NCBI GenBank assembly: GCA_012729315.1
Contig: JAAYDI010000212.1
Span: 1-44,033 of the forward strand
Length of the DNA: 44,033 nucleotides
Source of the DNA: Planctomycetaceae bacterium
Lineage (GTDB): Bacteria > Planctomycetota > Planctomycetia > Pirellulales > Pirellulaceae
Reading direction: 5' to 3'
The translations under genes and the position numbers were made by a program. The notes below the pieces were generated by a model that was given only the letters and a program-made list of their open reading frames with translations, was not told the origin of the DNA and did no database searches. Below, piece after piece: positions 25,335-32,879 of the stretch. Numbering within the stretch: the stretch's first letter is position 1; each line of letters opens with the position of its first letter.

Positions 25335-26297
25335 CTACAGCTTGAACCCGGGTGGGAACCCGGGTGCGTTGGGGACCACCGGGGGCACCGCACAATCCCG
25401 CCGGCACCGCATGACCATCGTGACCTCGTTGCCCACCTCGTTGAAACGCACTTCGTCCATGAAGTTCATCATCAGCACCAGGCCACGCCCCTCAAGCTGG
25501 TCCAGCGTTTCCGGGTCGTGACGGTTGGGCACACGTGCGATATCAAAACCGCTCCCCTGATCACGAATGATGAACACGGCCTGGTCCAGCGAAATGTCGG
25601 CCTTCACCTCCGTCACGCGTCCCGCATACGGCTCCTGGGAGCGACGCTCCTTGACCAGCTGCGAGACGTAGCCTTGCCGCAACTGGCCCCGCGCCTCCAA
25701 AACCTGCTCGCGATCCATCTCCAGATTCCCGGCCAGCATGGCGTTGAACATCGCCTCTTCCAACGCGATCCCGGCGTGCATCCGCCCCGTGGCGTCGCAG
25801 CAGCGCATGTCGGCCAGCGTCTGTTGCAGCAGGTCGACCAGCGGCGGGATCAACGCCGGATCGTTGTCCAGCGCGAACCGGTACTGGGTGTTCTGGAGGC
25901 GACTGAAGAGCCGCGAATAGCTGCGATCCGCTTTGGAGACAGCCAACACCTGCTCCACCGTCTCCTGCAGCTTGTCCGCCAGAAACTGCTTGGGCACGTA
26001 GCTCGTCGCACCCTTCTCCAAGGCCTCCACTGCCAACGACTCGTTGCCGTGGCCCGTGATCAGGATGACCGGAATGTGCGGGTAGTCCATGCTGATGTTG
26101 CTCACCAGCTCCATCCCGTCCATCTCCGGCATCATCATGTCAGTGATCACGACATCCGGTAATGAGAGCCGCATCTTCTCCAGCGCTTCGACACCGTTGT
26201 CGGCGAATTCAACCAGCCAGTCGAGGTCCTTCGGCAGTAAACCTCCGACCAACCGGCGATCCACCTCCGAATCGTCAACAATCAAGACGATTGGCAT
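25335..26297 (-). CDS. Response regulator with HATPase (anti-sigma-like) output domain
   Basis: A 320-residue cytoplasmic protein, started at 26297 with a good RBS (GGAGG). Residues 1-120 are a complete receiver domain: acidic pair D8-D9, phospho-acceptor D53 in VVITDMMMP, T81 and K103. Residues about 140-300 form a HATPase_c domain of the RsbW/anti-sigma kinase type: N box ALEEAMFNAM, G1 motif RDQGSGF, G2 motif EGRGLVLM. There is no histidine-kinase dimerisation domain. A phosphorylated receiver therefore probably controls an ATP-binding partner-switching module rather than DNA binding. The C-terminal 15 residues are Pro/Gly-rich. Its target (anti-anti-sigma factor or other) is not in the window. 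It is immediately followed by the DUF1080 gene. Confidence 0.85.
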   Translation of the reverse strand: MPIVLIVDDSEVDRRLVGGLLPKDLDWLVEFADNGVEALEKMRLSLPDVVITDMMMPEMDGMELVSNISMDYPHIPVILITGHGNESLAVEALEKGATSYVPKQFLADKLQETVEQVLAVSKADRSYSRLFSRLQNTQYRFALDNDPALIPPLVDLLQQTLADMRCCDATGRMHAGIALEEAMFNAMLAGNLEMDREQVLEARGQLRQGYVSQLVKERRSQEPYAGRVTEVKADISLDQAVFIIRDQGSGFDIARVPNRHDPETLDQLEGRGLVLMMNFMDEVRFNEVGNEVTMVMRCRRDCAVPPVVPNAPGFPPGFKL

Positions 26298-26628
26298 CGT
26301 GTATCCTCCGACTTTGGTTTCGCGGAGCAACCGGGCCGTCACGGTCCGGCTGCCACAACTTCGTCGAATTGAAGATACCATGCGAGCCGTCACTATGCTA
26401 CTCACATGACCGTTCCGCCCAACGCCCCTGCCGGTACCAGATGCGGCCATGCATCGACGCACCAGTGGCGGGGGCCAATTGCCGCTGCTGTGTGACAGAC
26501 GGTGCTCACTAGGGGGGTGGCTGGCTGGGTGGCGGTCGGGTAGTGGTCTGCCGGCCGCCGCGCGCCGTTGCATTACTCTGTAGCTTACACTACAGCACAC
26601 TGCTACAGCCCTTTTGTGGGAACGCGCC

Positions 26629-26716
26629 AATGTCATGCCGAGGCTCCGAGTACGCCGAAGGCGTTACACTCCAAAGCCCAGGGTCGCCGCGTTTCGCGGC
26701 GCACCCTGGGTGGGGA
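26629..26716. repeat. Family 1 repeat, copy B (shuffled)
   Basis: The copy contains TACGCCGAAGGCGTTACACTCC, then AGCCCAGGGTCGCCGCG, TTTCGCGGCG and CACCCTGGGTGGGG. The building blocks are those of copies A and C, but with the CGCCGAAGGCG hairpin in place of CCGCGAAGCGG before the TTACACTCC segment. It is a variant in which hairpins have been exchanged. Confidence 0.75.
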
Positions 26717-26828
26717 ATCGTCCGCAATCGAGTGGCCGAGCCGTGAGGTAGCCAATTGACCCGCGGCCACCGAGGCCGCAATGGACCTCGCGTGACGTCG
26801 TGTTTGGCCTGCGCCGCCGAGTCGCGAG

Positions 26829-27010
26829 GAGTCAGAGTGTCTGTCTTCGATCGTCTGTTTCCGATGGGGTGGCTTCACTGACTATCCCTTTGTGAAACGC
26901 CTTCGGCGTATCGTGCGAAATCGGTACGGAACCCAGGGTGCGCCGCTGCGCAGCGACCCTGGGCTGCGGAGTGTAACCGCTTCGCGGTAAAGAACAGCGG
27001 GCAAGCGGAC
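26829..27010 (-). repeat. Family 1 repeat, copy C (inverted relative to copy A)
   Basis: Read on the minus strand it follows copy A element by element: CTGTTCTTTACCGCGAAGCG, TTACACTCCGCAGCCCAGGG, a CGCTGCGCAGCG hairpin, GCACCCTGGGTTCCGTACC, GCACGATACGCCGAAGGCG, CACAAAGGGATA, and ACAGACACTCTGACTCC at the end. The core CCCAGGGT and ACCCTGGG arms embrace the CGCTGCGCAGCG hairpin, forming a palindrome inside a palindrome. Confidence 0.85.
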
Positions 27011-27304
27011 ACTCGGGACAAGACGCCCTACCTTGGAAATGAGCCGCGTGCTGATGCGTTAGCTTTTCGTCCAGAGCACGGGCCACCATCTTTCCTGATA
27101 TCCCCAAACAAGCCAGTTTGCCTGTCCAGGCAATCAGTGTTGAGTGGGGGTGACTGCGCAGGCCTGGAGGTCGGGGTTTGGTTTTTGGATTAGTGCGTTT
27201 TTGACGAAAGTTCCGGATGTAGGGCGTCCGATAAAGTCGCTGAAGGTAAGGCGCCACACGGTGTCCGCCTTGCTCCGCCGCGCAACCAATTGAGGGACGC
27301 TTCG

Positions 27305-28687
27305 ATGAACGTCTTGTATCGGTGTCAGAGCTGCTTGATTGCAGTTGGCCTTGCGTGCCTGGTTGTCGGAGGCTGGAGCCCGGTGCATGGTCAGGCGATA
27401 CCGAGCAATCCGCTGCGAGCGTCCGCGGCGCCGAAGGCCAGCGAAGCCGCATCCGTGGCGCCGAAGGCCAGCGAAGCCGCATCGGTGGAGCAGGTCGCAG
27501 CGACGGAAACGGAATCCGTGCAGCTGACCGCGCACGTTGAACCGGCCGTGTTGCCGCCCCGACTGCTGCCCCGGCAGCCAGGAGTGCGCACGTATGCGCG
27601 CACCACTCAGCCAGCCGCGTTTTCGTACGGCAGCCGGGCGCCGCGCCCGATCCCACGCGGATATGTGCCGCCCCACGAGCGCGTGGTGGGTGCGCAGGCG
27701 GTTGAGGAACTGATGATCGAGCCGACGCCGGACGTGGAGTTGCACGACGATTTCGTTGTGGATCGCGAGCTGGTGCCCGACACTTCGTTCGGGGCCAACT
27801 GCTGTGGCGCGCCGATGGCCGCCGACTGCGGTGGGTGCGGTGGGTGCAGCACCTGCACGGGGTGCCTGATCCCCTGCCCCGTTCTGGCGCTGGATAACAT
27901 CGAGTTGTTTGCCGGGGCACAGGCGTTCAGTGGCCCTCTGAATCTGGGACAGACGGCCAGCTTCGGATTCCATTACGGTTTGAACTGGGGGGCTCCCACG
28001 CCGTGCCTGCCGGGCCAGCCATTTGGACTGCAGATCGGTTACCGGGGGGTGAGCAGCAATTACTCGGGGGCCTCGTTCACAGAAGATTCACGCAACCAGT
28101 CATTCATCACGGCTGGACTGTTCCGCCGCGTGGACTGGGGACTGCAGGGCGGTCTGGTCGTGGACATTCTGAGCGACAAATGGTACTACGATGACCTCAG
28201 CCTGACCCAGCTGCGTGGCGAACTGAGCTGGGTCTTCCCGCGGTGCCACGAACTGGGTTCCTTCTTCACGGCCGGGGTGACGACGAACGACGTCGCCTCG
28301 ACATTGTGGAGCCAAGGCCGGCAGCGGACTGTGATTGAGCAATACGAGCCGACCGACCTGATTGCCTTCTTCTACCGCCGCCGGTTCGAGGCGGTCGGGG
28401 GGGGCAACGGGCGGGTGTTTGGCGGGTTCACAGGCAACGGCGGTGGCCTGGTGGGCGTTGACTTCGACCTGCCGTTGACGGAGAACTGGGCGCTGAAGAC
28501 GGGCTTCACCTATCTCATTCCCGAAGACGGCAATAACCGGGTGGCGCATTTAGATGAAGCCTGGAATGTCGGGATTACTCTGGTGTGGTACCCCGGCAGC
28601 CGGAAGTCAGTCGGCAACGACTACTTCCGCCCGTTGTTCGACGTCGCCGACAATGGCGTCTTCATCCCCCGTCCAAGCAGTAACTAG
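27305..28687 (+). CDS. Cys-rich outer-membrane-type protein (planctomycete family)
   Basis: A 460-residue exported protein. The signal peptide covers about residues 1-30 (ending SPVHGQ). A low-complexity linker follows, with a duplicated 10-residue unit (APKASEAASV). Next is a Cys/Gly-rich segment at residues 166-191 with eight cysteines, five of them spaced exactly three residues apart. The remaining part begins LFAGAQAFSGPLNLGQ and reads like a beta barrel (GFHYGLNWG, LQIGYRGVSSNYSG, ALKTGFTYLIPEDGN). I associate this opening with a planctomycete outer-membrane family (possibly DUF6666), but cannot confirm that. It shares the layout signal peptide, linker, Cys cluster, barrel with the Lpg1974-type protein at 11616. 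The start was chosen for the GAGGGA ribosome binding site. Confidence 0.65.
   Translation: MNVLYRCQSCLIAVGLACLVVGGWSPVHGQAIPSNPLRASAAPKASEAASVAPKASEAASVEQVAATETESVQLTAHVEPAVLPPRLLPRQPGVRTYARTTQPAAFSYGSRAPRPIPRGYVPPHERVVGAQAVEELMIEPTPDVELHDDFVVDRELVPDTSFGANCCGAPMAADCGGCGGCSTCTGCLIPCPVLALDNIELFAGAQAFSGPLNLGQTASFGFHYGLNWGAPTPCLPGQPFGLQIGYRGVSSNYSGASFTEDSRNQSFITAGLFRRVDWGLQGGLVVDILSDKWYYDDLSLTQLRGELSWVFPRCHELGSFFTAGVTTNDVASTLWSQGRQRTVIEQYEPTDLIAFFYRRRFEAVGGGNGRVFGGFTGNGGGLVGVDFDLPLTENWALKTGFTYLIPEDGNNRVAHLDEAWNVGITLVWYPGSRKSVGNDYFRPLFDVADNGVFIPRPSSN
27428..27487 (+). repeat. Two in-frame 30-bp repeats
   Basis: Two adjacent 30-bp units, each encoding APKASEAASV and differing by very few bases, lie in the linker just behind the signal peptide of the Cys-rich protein. 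Confidence 0.9.
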
Positions 28688-28693
28688 ATGGCC

Positions 28694-28722
28694 TGCCCAA
28701 TAGCTTGGCCGCTCAGTATAAT
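28694..28722 (+). promoter_or_regulatory. Candidate promoter with consensus -10
   Basis: A perfect TATAAT lies at 28717-28722, about 50 bases before the ATG at 28773. The -35 position carries TGCCCA (weak) with a 17-base spacer, so activation may depend on another factor. Confidence 0.45.
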
Positions 28723-28772
28723 GAGCCACTTCGGCAGATTGTGAGTGTGGCTGGGACTGGACGGTGGATCGT

Positions 28773-29990
28773 ATGACTGACGAAGGCAAGGCCAACGAAG
28801 ACAAAGCCAACGAAGACAAGGCCAATCGCAGCGATCGACGAAGTCGCTGGAACATGATCGCTTCGCTGCTGGGCGCGGTGGTTCCTCCAGAGCCGGAGCA
28901 GCCGACCGCTGACGAGGCCGCGCCGGAGCCGGCTCCGGCCGACACTGCGCCGCTCCCACCCCCATCGCAGCAGAAACCCAAACGCCCTCAGCGGGAACGG
29001 CAGGTCAGCGACTGGAATGCGTTGTGCGGCGAGCTGGGTATTGCCGTGCCGACGCCGCCTGAGGCCCCCAGTGAGACGTCCGCGCCGGCGGCCTGGGAAT
29101 CGGTGCCGAGCGAGCCGCTGTCGGCGTGGTCGGCCGGTGACAGCCACCCGGAGCGAGACGTGACGCCGCCGTGTGTCGACGCGGACGCCGCGCCGCCGGA
29201 CGATGTGATGGACACCGCGCCGGCAGCTGCCTGGGCGTTGGGCGTCGAGATGGATGTCGAGATGGATGAGGTAGAGGAGTCTGCGGAAACGGAGGAGTCC
29301 GAGCGCGACAGCCGCAGAGTGGCCGGCAGGGCCTCCGAGGAACGCGGCAGCCGCGCCAGCCGTCGCCGCCGTCGCCGCCGTCGCCCGGAGTCGGCGGAAC
29401 GTGACGAGTCGCCCACCGACGGACCCGTGTCGATCGCGGGCGGCGAGCCGTCGGATGACCTGGACGCTGCGACGACGTTCGACGCCGGCGAAGCCGCGGA
29501 CGCTGATGCGACCGACGAGGCGGTGCGTCCCGACCGGGGACGCCGCGTGCGCCGCCGACGGCGCCCTGCCGCACGTCGCGATGTAACGTCTTTTGAGGAC
29601 GACGAGGCGGACGAACCGGAGGCGATGACGGCCCCGACCGGCCCGGTGGAAGACTGCGAAGTCGACCATGACATCCTGGACGACGACAGCGACGATGACA
29701 TCCGGGATGATGATATCCGGGATGATGACGACAGCGACGACGACATCCGGGGTGACGATGACAGCGACGATGACAGCGACGATGACAAGCGGGAATCCAG
29801 CCGGGAGGACCGCGACAGGTCGGGCCGCGACAGGCCAAGCCGTGGCAGGCACAAAAAGATCCCGACCTGGGAAGAAGCCATCTCCGTGATGGTGACCACC
29901 AACATGGAACTGCGGCGCCGTGAGGGAAACGGGCGGAACCGGCCTCGCGGATCCCGCCGGCGCGGACGTGACTCCAGCGACCGGAGCTGA
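28773..29990 (+). CDS. Disordered Asp- and Arg-rich protein with conserved-looking tail motif
   Basis: A 405-residue protein, almost entirely low complexity and without signal peptide. It opens with a short repeat (KANEDKANEDKAN) and has Pro/Ala/Glu-rich linkers. Arg blocks include a run of ten Arg/Ser-Arg (RASRRRRRRRR) and RRVRRRRRPAARR. A long Asp repeat lies near residues 300-335 (DDDSDDDIR and variants). The only folded-looking part is the C-terminal KKIPTWEEAISVMVTTNMEL, followed by an RG-rich tail (RNRPRGSRRRGRD). Alternating acidic and RG/R-rich tracts suggest RNA binding or condensate formation, which is inference. A GTG at 28764 is an alternative start. The motif with WEEAI is, as far as I remember, found in other planctomycete proteins, but no function is known. 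Confidence 0.65.
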   Translation: MTDEGKANEDKANEDKANRSDRRSRWNMIASLLGAVVPPEPEQPTADEAAPEPAPADTAPLPPPSQQKPKRPQRERQVSDWNALCGELGIAVPTPPEAPSETSAPAAWESVPSEPLSAWSAGDSHPERDVTPPCVDADAAPPDDVMDTAPAAAWALGVEMDVEMDEVEESAETEESERDSRRVAGRASEERGSRASRRRRRRRRPESAERDESPTDGPVSIAGGEPSDDLDAATTFDAGEAADADATDEAVRPDRGRRVRRRRRPAARRDVTSFEDDEADEPEAMTAPTGPVEDCEVDHDILDDDSDDDIRDDDIRDDDDSDDDIRGDDDSDDDSDDDKRESSREDRDRSGRDRPSRGRHKKIPTWEEAISVMVTTNMELRRREGNGRNRPRGSRRRGRDSSDRS

Positions 29991-30017
29991 TCGCGCGGCT
30001 GGCTACTTCCCGGGTGG

Positions 30018-30761
30018 CTACTTAATGGCAATCGCTTCCTGCAACGGCCGCAGGATCTGCTCGGCGATACAGTCGCCGACCAGCCGGCGGCAGACGGTTG
30101 CCAGCCGCTGCATGACGTCAATGTACGTTTCGTTGGGATCCAGCCCCCCGTAGCGGCGCGCGGTCAGGTAGACGCTTAACTGCTCGTCCGGGTAGTCCCC
30201 CGTACGCACATGATAAGCGCTCGTGCGGGTCTCGAAGCTCAGGCGGCACTGCACGCGGCAGTCGTCGTCCAGCGCCAGTTGCAGCGACGGCTCGTGCCCG
30301 ACAATCGATGCCCCGGGGATCTCGGTCAGCCGCTCGAAAGCCGGCACCACCCCCAACGCCTCCGCCAACAGCTGGTTGTGGTTTCCCCGATAGGTGAAAT
30401 CGAACCCGAACATCACATTGAGCGACTCGCAGTCGAGCGGCGTGACGGTCAACGCGTAGGGGACGATGTCCAGGATGTGCGCATGCTGTTGCAGCGCCTC
30501 ATCCACGGAGGGGGGATTGACGTGACCGGAACACACACGCCGCAGTTCCACCGTCGTCCACCGGTAACTCCCCCGGTCCTTCTCCTCCTCCAGCACGTAT
30601 TCGCCGCGCTCACGCGAGTAGAAATTCCGCATCTTCGGGTAGATTCGCTGAACCTGCTCAAAGAAATGCAGGACGCTCTCGCGGTTCTGCGGGAGGTCCA
30701 TTTCCGTGTTCAGATTCATGTTGACATAGTAATCATCGCTCAGCGTGTCGAGAGGACACAT
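30018..30761 (-). CDS. Conserved-looking hypothetical protein
   Basis: A 247-residue soluble protein of ordinary composition that I cannot assign. It starts MCPLDTLSDDYYVNMNLNTE and has an AAGGAG ribosome binding site upstream. The middle contains ALTVTPLDCESLNVMFGFDF and GNHNQLLAEALGVVPAFERL, and the C-terminal third has LSFETRTSAYHVRTGDYPDE. The mix of beta strands and helices suggests a compact single-domain fold. No signal peptide, membrane segment or known catalytic motif is present. It has its own strong promoter at 30837-30866. It is convergent with the disordered-protein gene, with only 27 bases between the two stop codons and no visible terminator there. Confidence 0.7.
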   Translation of the reverse strand: MCPLDTLSDDYYVNMNLNTEMDLPQNRESVLHFFEQVQRIYPKMRNFYSRERGEYVLEEEKDRGSYRWTTVELRRVCSGHVNPPSVDEALQQHAHILDIVPYALTVTPLDCESLNVMFGFDFTYRGNHNQLLAEALGVVPAFERLTEIPGASIVGHEPSLQLALDDDCRVQCRLSFETRTSAYHVRTGDYPDEQLSVYLTARRYGGLDPNETYIDVMQRLATVCRRLVGDCIAEQILRPLQEAIAIK

Positions 30762-30836
30762 CAGCAGGACTCCTTAGTTCCATCGGCGGGCGCGTCCCGG
30801 GACCGCCCATCCGACTTCCGCGGCTTGCTTCAGCTC

Positions 30837-30866
30837 AGTATAGGGTCCCCGTGTTCGAGCTGTCAA
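30837..30866 (-). promoter_or_regulatory. Strong sigma-70-type promoter
   Basis: On the minus strand a perfect TTGACA is followed, after 18 bases, by TATACT. It lies about 75 bases upstream of the ATG at 30761 and would transcribe the unknown 247-residue protein. It is one of the best promoter matches in the window. Confidence 0.7.
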
Positions 30867-31038
30867 AGAGGGCAACCACGGCGAGGCCTGACGAAGCCGG
30901 CCGCCCCGACCGGTTGTGACTGTGTTGTGCGTTGAGGTGCGGGTGCCGGTCGTGTGCGATGTGACGGCCGGTGTGCGCCACCCGCGTAGTGTGTGCCCCG
31001 GACCCGCGTGCTATGCTCTACGTGGAGGATCCAGAATC

Positions 31039-31590
31039 ATGAGTCGAGTGGGGGCGCCGGTGCCGGCGCTTCGTGCGGCCGTGTTTCCCAGCAACCTCGG
31101 CTGGATGGCTGTCGTCTGGCACGAGGGGCGGGTGCATCGGATCGCGTTCGGTCATCCGTGCCGCCAGGCGGCGCTCGCCGCGGTCGGCCGGCTGGTGGCC
31201 GCTGTCCAGAGGCTCGATAGGCTGGAATCGACCCTGCGGGATCTCGTCGAACGGCTCCAGGCCCTGGCCGTCGGCACCCCCGACGATTTCCTGGATGTGG
31301 AACTGGACCTGAGCGACCGGACGGCGTTTCAGCGCGCGGTGCTCGAACAGTGCCGGCGGATTCCACGCGGGCAGGTATCCACCTACAGCCAGCTGGCCGC
31401 GCGGGCCGGCTTCCCGGGCGCCGCGCGTGCGGTCGGCAACGTCCTGGCGGCCAATCGTGTGCCGCTCATCGTGCCCTGTCACCGAGTCGTGGGGGCCAGT
31501 GGCAAGCTGGGCGGCTTTTCCGCCCCGCAAGGTCTGGACATGAAACGGCAACTCCTGCAGCTGGAAGGTGCGCTCGTCCGGGGTTCCTAA
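31039..31590 (+). CDS. ogt: Methylated-DNA--protein-cysteine S-methyltransferase
   Basis: A 183-residue O6-alkylguanine-DNA alkyltransferase, a suicide repair enzyme that moves the alkyl group from O6-methylguanine to its own cysteine. The active-site motif PCHRVV is complete, with Cys147. It is preceded by the DNA-binding helix-turn-helix region (TYSQLAARAG, ARAVGNVLAANRVP) and followed by GGFSAPQGLDMKRQLLQLE, which closes the domain. The N-terminal part (residues 1-90) is the less conserved RNase H-like domain. There is no Ada-type zinc/methyl-phosphotriester domain, so it is an Ogt-type enzyme. The start was placed at the ATG with GGAGG ten bases upstream; the longer frame to 30916 has no RBS. 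The downstream tRNA follows after 76 bases. Confidence 0.9.
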   Translation: MSRVGAPVPALRAAVFPSNLGWMAVVWHEGRVHRIAFGHPCRQAALAAVGRLVAAVQRLDRLESTLRDLVERLQALAVGTPDDFLDVELDLSDRTAFQRAVLEQCRRIPRGQVSTYSQLAARAGFPGAARAVGNVLAANRVPLIVPCHRVVGASGKLGGFSAPQGLDMKRQLLQLEGALVRGS

Positions 31591-31666
31591 TCCGCGTTCG
31601 ACTTGTTAGGATAATTGGGGTCGCGGGGAGAGTGACCGGCCAACGGCCTGCCGCGACGATCCATGT

Positions 31667-31740
31667 GCGCCCTTAGCTCAATTGGATAGAGCGTCGGCCT
31701 ACGGAGCCGAAGGTTACAGGTTCGACTCCTGTAGGGCGTA
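31667..31740 (+). tRNA. tRNA-Arg (anticodon ACG)
   Basis: A 74-base cloverleaf. Acceptor stem GCGCCCT pairs with AGGGCGT (a G-U pair at the tip), with discriminator A. The D arm is GCTC/GAGC, the anticodon stem TCGGC/GCCGA encloses CTACGGA, and the T arm is ACAGG/CCTGT around TTCGACT. Anticodon ACG (probably ICG after deamination) reads CGN arginine codons. No CCA is encoded. Confidence 0.95.
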
Positions 31741-31951
31741 CTCATCACAGCGCGGCGGATATTTTTCTCGGAGTGTGTCCTGGAACGGGGCGCACTTTTT
31801 CTGTTTCTGTTTCCGGCGCTGCTTTTTCTGGGGTTCCGGGGCGCCCCGGCGCTGCGGGTGTTCCGCGACATCTCCCAGGCCGTCCGCAGCTTGTGTGACG
31901 GGCGATTGCATCGCGCCTGGGCGTGTGACAGGATAACAGCAGGCTCATTAT

Positions 31952-31984
31952 CCAGGAGGTCACATCCCAGTCCCAGGAGGTCAC
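31952..31984 (+). promoter_or_regulatory. Duplicated Shine-Dalgarno segment before the ThuA-like gene
   Basis: The 12-base CCAGGAGGTCAC occurs twice, at 31952-31963 and 31973-31984. The second copy places GGAGG eight bases before the ATG at 31989, which fixes that start. Just upstream, GGATAA (31931-31936) and TTATCC (31948-31953) form an inverted repeat. Confidence 0.6.
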
Positions 31985-31988
31985 GCTC

Positions 31989-32855
31989 ATGGAACGACGT
32001 CAAGCGCTCCAGACGCTCGGCGCGGCGGTGCTCGGGTGGCCGCTTGCGGCGCAGTGCGTGCAGGCCCGGTCGGCCGGTTCCCGCAAGATCCTGTTTTTCA
32101 GCCGGAGTGTGTTGTTCGAGCATTCGGTTGTGCATCGGGAGGGGGACGAGCTGTCGTTCGGCGAGCGGACTTTCACCAGGCTGGCCCGGCAGCTCGACTG
32201 TGAGGTTGAGTGCACCAAGGACGGGCGGGTCTTCGACGGCGATCTGAGCCGATACGCGGCCGTGGTGTCGTACACCTGCGGCTCGCCGGATGACCTGATG
32301 AAACCGGAGAGTCTGGACCACAGTCCCGCGGTCACGCAGACCGGCTGGAAGCAGCTGGATGCGGCGGTGCGTGGTGGTCTGCCATTCGTCGCCATCCATC
32401 CCGGGGCCTGGCTGCTGCCGGAAGCCTGCGGTGCCGAATGCCTGGGACACGGCCTGCAGCAGGCAGCACGAATCCAGGTGGTTTCCCCCCGGTTCCCCGG
32501 CGCGGAGACGCTGGGGGATGCGTTCACGATGGTTGAGGAGTGGTTTTCGCTGGTCCGCTTCGTGGACGACCTGCACGTGATTCTGGTGCAGGATTGCACG
32601 GGGATGAGTATCGCTGCGGAGATCGACCGCCGCTGCTACGATCGTCCGCCGTTTCCCGCGACCTGGGCCCGCATGCATGGTCAGGGGCGTGTCTTCTACA
32701 CGTCCCTGGGTCATCGTGAAGATGTATGGGGGAGCGAGATCTTCGCACAGGTTGTCTCGGGCGGACTGTCCTGGGCGCTGGGCCGGCTGGATGCCGACAT
32801 CACGCCCAACATCACTCAGGTGGCACCCCAGGCGAACCAGTTCCCCCGCACATAA
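31989..32855 (+). CDS. ThuA-like (trehalose-utilisation type) protein
   Basis: A 288-residue protein with a short export-type N-terminus (ERRQALQTLGAAVLGW, resembling a Tat signal, cleaved near VQA). The fold is the glutamine-amidotransferase-like ThuA domain. It has an N-terminal strand KILFFSRS, a His in FEHSVVH, the strand-turn YAAVVSYTCG, GGLPFVAIHPGAW, and near the end GRVFYTSLGHREDVW, which is typical of ThuA. ThuA proteins occur beside Gfo/Idh/MocA oxidoreductases in sugar-oxidation pathways (for example conversion of 3-keto-sugars). Here such a gene follows after only 24 bases. The exact substrate is unknown. Confidence is high for family, low for reaction. Confidence 0.8.
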   Translation: MERRQALQTLGAAVLGWPLAAQCVQARSAGSRKILFFSRSVLFEHSVVHREGDELSFGERTFTRLARQLDCEVECTKDGRVFDGDLSRYAAVVSYTCGSPDDLMKPESLDHSPAVTQTGWKQLDAAVRGGLPFVAIHPGAWLLPEACGAECLGHGLQQAARIQVVSPRFPGAETLGDAFTMVEEWFSLVRFVDDLHVILVQDCTGMSIAAEIDRRCYDRPPFPATWARMHGQGRVFYTSLGHREDVWGSEIFAQVVSGGLSWALGRLDADITPNITQVAPQANQFPRT

Positions 32856-32879
32856 GACACACCCACAGGAGAATGCCAG

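Larger units (their letters stand above)
26298..27304. other. About 1 kb of gene-free repeat DNA
   Basis: The region carries two family 1 repeat copies (26629-26716 and 26829-27010) and otherwise no gene. Open frames here run through palindromes and translate to Arg/Pro/Ser-rich nonsense. The gene at 27305 begins at the right edge, with GAGGGA as ribosome binding site. No convincing promoter is visible for it. Confidence 0.65.

Noticed and set aside
21689-26162. Long plus-strand frames (21689-23269 and 24177-26162)
   Set aside because: They are antisense to the secreted hypothetical, DUF1080 and regulator genes, which have signal peptides, domains and ribosome binding sites.
26590-27240. Open frames crossing the family 1 repeats (both strands)
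   Set aside because: They exist because the palindromes lack stop codons. The same translated words recur wherever the repeat recurs, so they reflect repeat DNA and not genes.
31714-31911. 65-residue minus-strand frame overlapping the tRNA gene
   Set aside because: It overlaps the complete tRNA-Arg and has no ribosome binding site.
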